Source of the DNA: Neoconidiobolus thromboides FSU 785 | Lineage: Eukaryota; Entomophthoromycota; Entomophthoromycetes; Entomophthorales; Neoconidiobolaceae | Length of the DNA: 48,026 nt | Reading direction: 5' to 3' | NCBI GenBank assembly: GCA_025603075.1 | Contig: MU626407.1 | Span: 1-48,026, forward strand | Part shown: in pieces, positions 41,906-48,026 of the stretch | How positions within the stretch are numbered: the stretch's first letter is position 1 | Layout of the letters: the number at the start of each line of letters is the position of its first letter | The notes under the pieces: generated by a model | Database searches by the model: none | The model's input: only the letters and a program-made list of their open reading frames with translations | What the model was told of the DNA's origin: nothing | Made by a program: the position numbers and the translations under genes

Positions 41906-42387
41906 CTTTGGGGATGAAATAAAGTATTTTTTTGTAATCAGGGTTTTGTTTTTTGTATAGTATTACCTTATAATATCTTTCTATTTAAACATCTCGGTTT
42001 TCGCTTTTGATTCTACGGGATTATAAAATGGTTGTGACAATTTTTTAATAGTTTGTATGTCAGTTTCAATTAATGTTTTCTGCTTTTAGAAAGTTCAAAT
42101 AATAGTACTAAATGAAAAGCTGATAAATAAATGTTGAAAAACTGGATAGTTAAAAAAGAAAACTGGTATGGTGTGTTTAAGTAAATGCTATACGTGTTAA
42201 TTTAGTTACTTGATTATAATCATTGCTATTCTTTTAAATGGGATAAACAGTGCCAATAAAAGTGTTCAAAAGTTGTTACGTGACATCATGGATTTTTTTA
42301 ACTCAATGCTATTAAAATTGATTAGTAATTTGAACTTAGAGTATAAAAACATAAAATGAAAGACTATTTTTATTAAGTAAAAACCAA
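41906..42387. other. Spacer between SLA2 and 5-oxoprolinase genes
   Basis: 482 bp of AT-rich sequence with the 3' flank of SLA2 and the presumed promoter of the 5-oxoprolinase gene. No repeat element seen. Confidence 0.5.
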
Positions 42388-45300
42388 ATGAAAGAAACAG
42401 TTATTCAAAAAGTCCGTATTTCAATTGATAGAGGCGGTACATTTACTGATTGCTTTGCTTGTTGGGAAGAGAAGATAGTAATTATTATAGTATAAAAAAA
42501 TAATTAAAACTAAAATATTTAGAATGATGAATGGACTCTTCAAACTAAAGTGATTAAATTATTAAGTCAAGATAAAGCGAATTATGAAGATGCACCAACA
42601 GAAGGTATAAGAAGACTTTTATCTGATATCTACAAGGTCAATTTATCTCGAGATGAAAAGATTAACTTGGATAAAATAGGTTATTTAAAAATTAATTAAA
42701 CATAATTTTATCCTAACAAACTTTTAGAGAGTATAAGGATGGGGACTACTGTAGCTACCAATGCATTATTAGAAAGACAAGGAGAAAGACTAGGTTTAAT
42801 TACTACTAGTGGATTTAAAGATGTTTTAGAGATTGGTACTCAAGCAAGGCCTAATATTTTTGATTTGAAATGTATTAAACCAAGTATTTTGTATGAAAAA
42901 GTGATTGAAGTTGATGAAAGAATAACCATTGTTAAAGAAGGAGGTATTCAAACTGAAACTGGGGATAAAATAGTTGTTGAAAAGGAACCTGAACTCAAAA
43001 TAGTTGAAAAGAAGTTAAAAGAATTATTGGAAAGCGGAATTAAATCTGTTGCTATCTGTTTTGTACATTCTTATTTATATGATGAACATGAACAAATAGT
43101 AGGTCAATTAGCCAAAAGAATGGGATTTGAGAATATTACATTATCTTCCGATACAATTAAAATGATTAAATATTTACCAAGAACATCCTCTGCTTGTGTA
43201 GATGGTTATTTAACCCCACATATTCAAAATTATATAAAATCTTTCTCAAATAAATTTGAAGGTGAAATGGAAAACAAATTGTTATTTATGCAAAGTGATG
43301 GTGGGTTAAGCACATTAGATAAATTTAGTGGTTTAAAAGCCATATTATCTGGACCTGCTGGTGGTGTTATTGGTTACAGTAAAACAAGTTATAATAATAA
43401 TTTAAAATTACCTATTATTGGATTTGATATGGGTGGTACTAGTACTGATGTATCTAGATTTGATGGTAATTTAGAGCATGTATTTGAATCAAATACGGGC
43501 GGGGTTATTATTCAATCGCCTCAGTTAGAAATTTCTACTGTTGCTGCAGGTGGTGGTTCAAAGTTGGTTTACCAAAGAGGTTTATTTCAAGTTGGGCCTT
43601 CTTCTGTAGGCGCTTCCCCAGGCCCTGTTTGTTATAGAAAAGGAGGTGCACTTGCAGTTACAGATGCCAATTTATTATTAGGTGAGTTAAAGTAGTTTTA
43701 TTTTATATAAAAATAGTTATTAATATTCAAAATAGGACGCTTAATTCCAGAATTATTTCCAAAGATATTTGGACCTAAAGAAGATGAAGCATTGGATTAC
43801 AATAGTACTTATAAAGCCTTTGAGAAAGTACAATTACAAATTAACAATGAAGATAAAGTTGAATTAAGTGTTGAAGATATCGCGTATGGATTCATCAAAG
43901 TAGCTAATGAAGCAATGGCTCGACCCATTCGTGGATTAACTGAAAATAAAGGTTGGGATACTAGTAAACATATATTATGTTGCTTTGGTGGTGCTGGTGG
44001 ACAACATGCTTGTTCAATTGCTAATTTATTAGGTATAAAAATGGTATTAATTCATAAATATTCCTCTATTTTATCTGCTTATGGATTATCCTTAGCTGAA
44101 ATTGTTTATGAGCAACAACAACCTACTAGTTATCCATTAATTGAAGAGAATTTCAATATATTGAATCAAATAATTCAACAATTAAAAGAAAAAGTTAAAG
44201 ATGAATTTAATAGTAAAGGTATTAATGAAGATAGAGTTGAATTTAAAGTTTATTTTAATTTAAGATATGATAACACAGATTGTTCGTTAATGATATTAAT
44301 GAATGATAAAAATATTTCGGGCTTTGAACAACAATTTAATCAATCTCACTTACAACAATTTGGATTTTTGTTAAAAGATAAAAAAATAATTGTAGATGAC
44401 ATTAGAGTAAGTGGAATCGGCAAAAATGAAATTACGATTAGCAAAGATCAAGAATTAACAGTTTATGAAGAAATTGAAAATTGTTCAGCAAAAGAAAGTA
44501 ACATTAAAGAAAAGTTTGTAAAAAAAGTATACTTTGAAAATGGTTGGTTAGATACCAAAGTTTATTTACTAAATGATTTAAATAAAGGAGATGTTGTTGT
44601 TGGGCCTGCTTTAATTGTTGAACCTAATTCTGCCAATTTAATTGAACCTAATTGGTTAGCTTTAATTTCAAAGGATCACATCATTATTAAAAAGATTAAT
44701 AATGATAATAATAATACTGGTATCACTAACACGATGGATCAAACTATCGAAATCAAAGCAGATCCCATAAAATTGTCCATCTTTAGTAATCGATTTATGG
44801 CTATTGCTGAGCAAATGGGAAGGACATTACAAAAAACTTCAGTTTCAACAAACATTAAAGAACGTTTAGATTTTTCATGTGCTTTATTTGGACCTGAAGG
44901 TGGGTTAATAGCAAATGCCCCACATATTCCAGTACATTTAGGGTCCCTATCTTTTGCAGTAAAATGGCAAATAGAACATTATAATGAATTAAGTAAAAAA
45001 GATATAAATTTGAGATTGAAACCAGGGGATGTTATAGTTACTAATCATCCAGTAGCTGGCGGTTCTCATTTACCCGATATCACAGTAATTACACCAGTAT
45101 TTTATAAAGATCAAATTGTATTCTTTGTAGCTAATCGTGCCCATCATGCAGATATTGGTGGTATTTTACCAGGTTCAATGCCACCAAATTCTAAATATTT
45201 GAGTGAAGAAGGAGCCTCTATTCTATCTTTAAAATTGGTAGAAGATAATGTGTTTCAATATGATAAGATCAGAGATGTTTTAGTCAATCAACCTAAATTA

Positions 45301-46405
45301 AATCATTTGAATAGTTCTGGTACGAGATGTTGGGAAGATAATTTATCCGATTTAAAGGCACAAGTAGCTGCTAATAACATTGGTATTCAATTAGTAAATC
45401 AACTTATTAATGATAATTCACTTAATGTAGTGTTAAGTTATATGAAATTTATTAGACAAAATGCTAATTCTGCAGTAAGATCTTTATTAAAGAAGTTTAT
45501 TAAAGAAGGAGAAGAAAATCGAATCTTACAAAGTGAAGATTTTATGGATGATGGTAGTAGAATCAAATTGAAAATAATAATTAATAAAGATGGAAGCGCA
45601 GAATTCAATTTTGATGGTACAACAGAACAAGTTTATAATAATTTTAATGCACCAAAAGCAGTTACTCACTCTGCTATTTTATATTGTTTAAGATGTTTAA
45701 TTGATGAAGCCATCCCATTAAATTCAGGTTGTTTAGAACCTATAAGTATTATTATACCAGATCAATGTCTACTTAATCCATCCCCCGAAGCTGCTGTAGT
45801 TGGTGGCAATGTTACTACTTCTCAAAGGGTATGTGATACTATCTTTAAAGCGTTTAATGCTGCAGCAGCTTCTCAAGGTTGTTGTAATAATTTAACATTT
45901 GGTGATGCTACCTTTGGTTACTACGAGACAATCGCTGGTGGCTCAGGTGCTGGACCAAGTTGGAATGGACAGTCTGGAGTGCATGTACATATGACTAATA
46001 CTAGGATTACGGATGTAGAGATCTTAGAAAAGAGATATCCAGTGATTTTAAGAGAATTTGGTATACGTGAAGGTGATAGAATTGATACAAACGATTAATT
46101 TATTAATAACTAATCTATTATAATTAGGTTCTGGTGGATTAGGTCAATTTAATGGAGGTAATGGAGTAAAGAGAGAAGTTGAATTTTTAAAGTCAATGGA
46201 TGTTAATATTTTATCTGAAAGAAGAGCTAGATCTCCTTATGGCTTAAATGGTGGTTTAAGCGCTCAACCAGGTCAAAATCTTTTAATTAAAAAGAATGGA
46301 TTGAAACTTAATATTGGGGGTAAAGCATCGGTTAAAGTAGAAAAAGGGGATAGAGTTATCATTTTAACCCCGGGAGGTGGTGGATTTGGTACTCCTGATA
46401 TTTAA
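42388..46405 (+). CDS. 5-oxoprolinase, ATP-hydrolysing (5 exons)
   Basis: Exons 42388-42477, 42523-42679, 42728-43681, 43736-46072 and 46128-46405 join in frame to 1271 residues, the normal length for OPLAH-type enzymes. The HyuA-like half has RISIDRGGTFTDCF near the N terminus, RMGTTVATNALLERQGER, and the ATPase motifs GFDMGGTSTDVSRF and LSGPAGGVIG. The HyuB-like half starts near residue 743 (SNRFMAIAEQMGRTLQKTSV) and contains NHPVAGGSHLPDITVITPVF, NRAHHADIGG and PGGGGFGTPD at the end. It opens 5-oxoproline to glutamate in the cytosolic gamma-glutamyl (glutathione) cycle. Introns are 45, 48, 54 and 55 nt. Two donors are non-consensus (GTTATT, GTGATA); retention of the last intron would add a stop nine codons past residue 1180 and remove the C terminus. 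Confidence 0.95.
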
Positions 46406-46641
46406 GTAGATTTTAATAAAAACATTATTGGCTTATTTTTTATTGTTTCTAGCTTTTTGGTATCTGTTTATCTTTTATTTTATCTTATTTTATTTTATTC
46501 AATTTATTTCCTCTAATAAGTTAATTGATAATAACTTTTTATGAAATGCGAAACAAAATGTTTTGAAAATATTTAATTGTAAACTATTTTTGTTATTAAT
46601 TTACTATAATATTTTATTCATTTATTACTATTATTTAATAA

Positions 46642-46744
46642 ATGGGGATGTATTTTTGTATTTAAGAATTTTATTAACAATTTTTTTACTCAAATAGCGC
46701 TTAAAAGATGGAAAAAACAATGAAACCAAAAAACGCCCTCAAAT
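46642..46744 (+). mobile_element. MITE-A copy 10
   Basis: Forward-orientation copy from ATGGGGATGTATTTTTGTA to AAAACGCCCTCAAAT, about 240 bp past the 5-oxoprolinase stop. It is the first copy after a copy-free stretch of about 22 kb. Confidence 0.82.
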
Positions 46745-47137
46745 GTTTTTTATAAAGCGAAATTTTAGTACTTTAAGCTAACAGGTATCCTCGTTATAAA
46801 ACATGATGGGTAAAATTAAAATTGTAATATAATATAATTTTTAATACAACTAAATTTAGTCAAGTTACCTAATTAAAAAATTTGTTTTGCTTAACTAGTT
46901 TTCTTCATCAACTTATATTTGTTTAAGTTTAACATTGACAATTTAGTTTGATAAATTATTTTAATATTTGAAGGATTTTAAAAAAATGTTCGACCAGTAT
47001 AGTTTATTAAATATTAGATATTTATAATCAACTTGTTTATTACCTACATTTTATTTATAATTGGTATTTTAAAAATCAAATCAATTATAGTATTTAATTT
47101 ATATATTAGATATTATTATTGATTTATAAATTTAGAA

Positions 47138-47239
47138 TATGGGGATGTTTTTTTTGACTTCATTACTTCCATTTTTAAACAATATTCGAGTGGAAAGATT
47201 ATTAGTAAAATTCTTAAACACAAAAATACATTCCCATAT
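47138..47239 (-). mobile_element. MITE-A copy 11
   Basis: Reverse-orientation copy from TATGGGGATGTTTTTTTTGA to AATACATTCCCATAT, with TA at both borders, close to the consensus. Confidence 0.85.
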
Positions 47240-47714
47240 TTTATTTTTAATAAAATAAAATAAACATTTTTATTATAAAATTGATTAATTAACTAGTTTT
47301 TAATTATTTGATACTAAAAAGATAAACAATACAATGAACATGTTATCAAAAAATTACACAATTAAATTAACAAAAAAATAAAATTATAACTTCTAAATAT
47401 AAAAAACTTACTAAATTTTTATTGTTCTATCTCATAACATTTTTTAAAAATAATCTATAAAGCTAACAAAAAATATTAGCTATAAAAAATTAGTAATGTG
47501 AATATTTTATATTTCTAAAATTTACTTTATTTATAAGTATTATTTATATATAAATAAAAATAGCTGAAATTAAAAATATGTTGTGTAAAAAAGTAAACTC
47601 TTAAACACTTTAAAAAAATGCGGTTTTTGTAAATAAATAGTTTTTATCCTTGATAATTTAGTAAATATTTAATATTTAATGTTTGATAAGCTATACTGAT
47701 TAGATATTTTTTAT

Positions 47715-47760
47715 TTAAAAAATGGAAAAAATAATGAAGTCAAAAAAAACACCCCCATAT
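47715..47760 (+). mobile_element. MITE-A right-half fragment
   Basis: Only the right 46 bases of a forward copy are present (AAAATGGAAAAAATAATGAA through AACACCCCCATAT). The left half is missing. A possible LTR begins three bases later. Confidence 0.7.
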
Positions 47761-47762
47761 AA

Positions 47763-48026
47763 TGTAATAGGCTATGGACTATGTGAAATCTGGTATTCAG
47801 GGTTTGGAGTCAAGAACAGCTATTGCTGGGTTGACTACACTATAAGTCGAAAGGTCTTAGTTTATGTGACTAAGATAGACTTGGATTATGAAGAATAGCA
47901 CGTAATAGGTTACAAGCTATATAAGACAAATAGAATAGACAACACTAATGTAAAATCTACGTAAAATACTATTAAGAAAACTTAGTGGCTTTATTAAATG
48001 TTCGAGATATCAGGGAATAATTCAGT
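47763..48026 (+). mobile_element. Possible LTR, cut by the window end
   Basis: The composition changes sharply here to much less AT-rich sequence. The block begins with TG (TGTAATAGGCTATGGACTAT) and contains a TATA-like TATATAAG at 47918-47925 about 155 bases in, as expected for an LTR promoter. No second LTR, primer-binding site or coding sequence is in view because the window ends, so this is a weak call. Confidence 0.25.

Noticed and set aside
1..48026. CRISPR array, operon structure or bacterial ribosome-binding sites
   Set aside because: No regularly spaced direct repeats with unique spacers exist, and the genes are eukaryotic with introns; repeats present are inverted-repeat elements or in-gene tandem arrays.

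Overview
This is an AT-rich nuclear window from a fungus. The evidence for a fungus is: 30 short GT-AG introns I could place by frame, an I/LWEQ-ANTH endocytic adaptor (Sla2/End4 type), a Rho4-type GTPase, a Pop3-like RNase P/MRP subunit, a DUF4436 and a UPF0658-type membrane protein, and Ser/Thr- and Gly/Tyr-rich secreted wall-type proteins. The strong AT bias, the secretory UDP-glycosyltransferase and the gene mix fit an early-diverging (zygomycete-grade) fungus, possibly an entomophthoralean such as Conidiobolus. The lineage is an inference, not a match.

The window has two halves. Bases 1 to about 16,800 are accessory in character: six intronless genes for secreted proteins (four sharing a Lys/Thr/Val 'KTVTKT' block, two Gly/Tyr-rich), three identical tRNA-Ser(AGA) genes, one tRNA-Glu(TTC), and long AT-rich spacers carrying small inverted-repeat elements. 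The most abundant is a family of about 104 bp, called MITE-A here. Thirteen copies or fragments lie in the window, in both orientations, none inside a gene I annotated. Two other foldback-type elements (851-1109 and 10265-10482) occur once each.

Bases 16,874 to 46,405 are a housekeeping block: Rho4-like GTPase, Pop3-like protein, LRR-RhoGEF-PH protein, tRNA-Glu, secretory UDP-glycosyltransferase, UPF0658-type Golgi membrane protein, a PIP kinase with an N-terminal membrane anchor, polyprenol reductase, CobW GTPase, NatC catalytic subunit Naa30, DUF4436 protein, a small probable mitochondrial protein, Sla2/End4, and 5-oxoprolinase. MITE-A copies return after 46,600, and the last 260 bases may be the start of an LTR element.

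Functional links: the PIP kinase would make phosphoinositides of the type bound by the ANTH domain of the Sla2 homologue and possibly by the PH domain of the RhoGEF. The RhoGEF lies about 3 kb from a Rho4-type GTPase, a possible but unproven partner. The UDP-glycosyltransferase, polyprenol reductase and secreted proteins all belong to the secretory and cell-surface side of the cell. Exon joins were deduced by eye and each was checked for reading-frame arithmetic; no transcript data were available.
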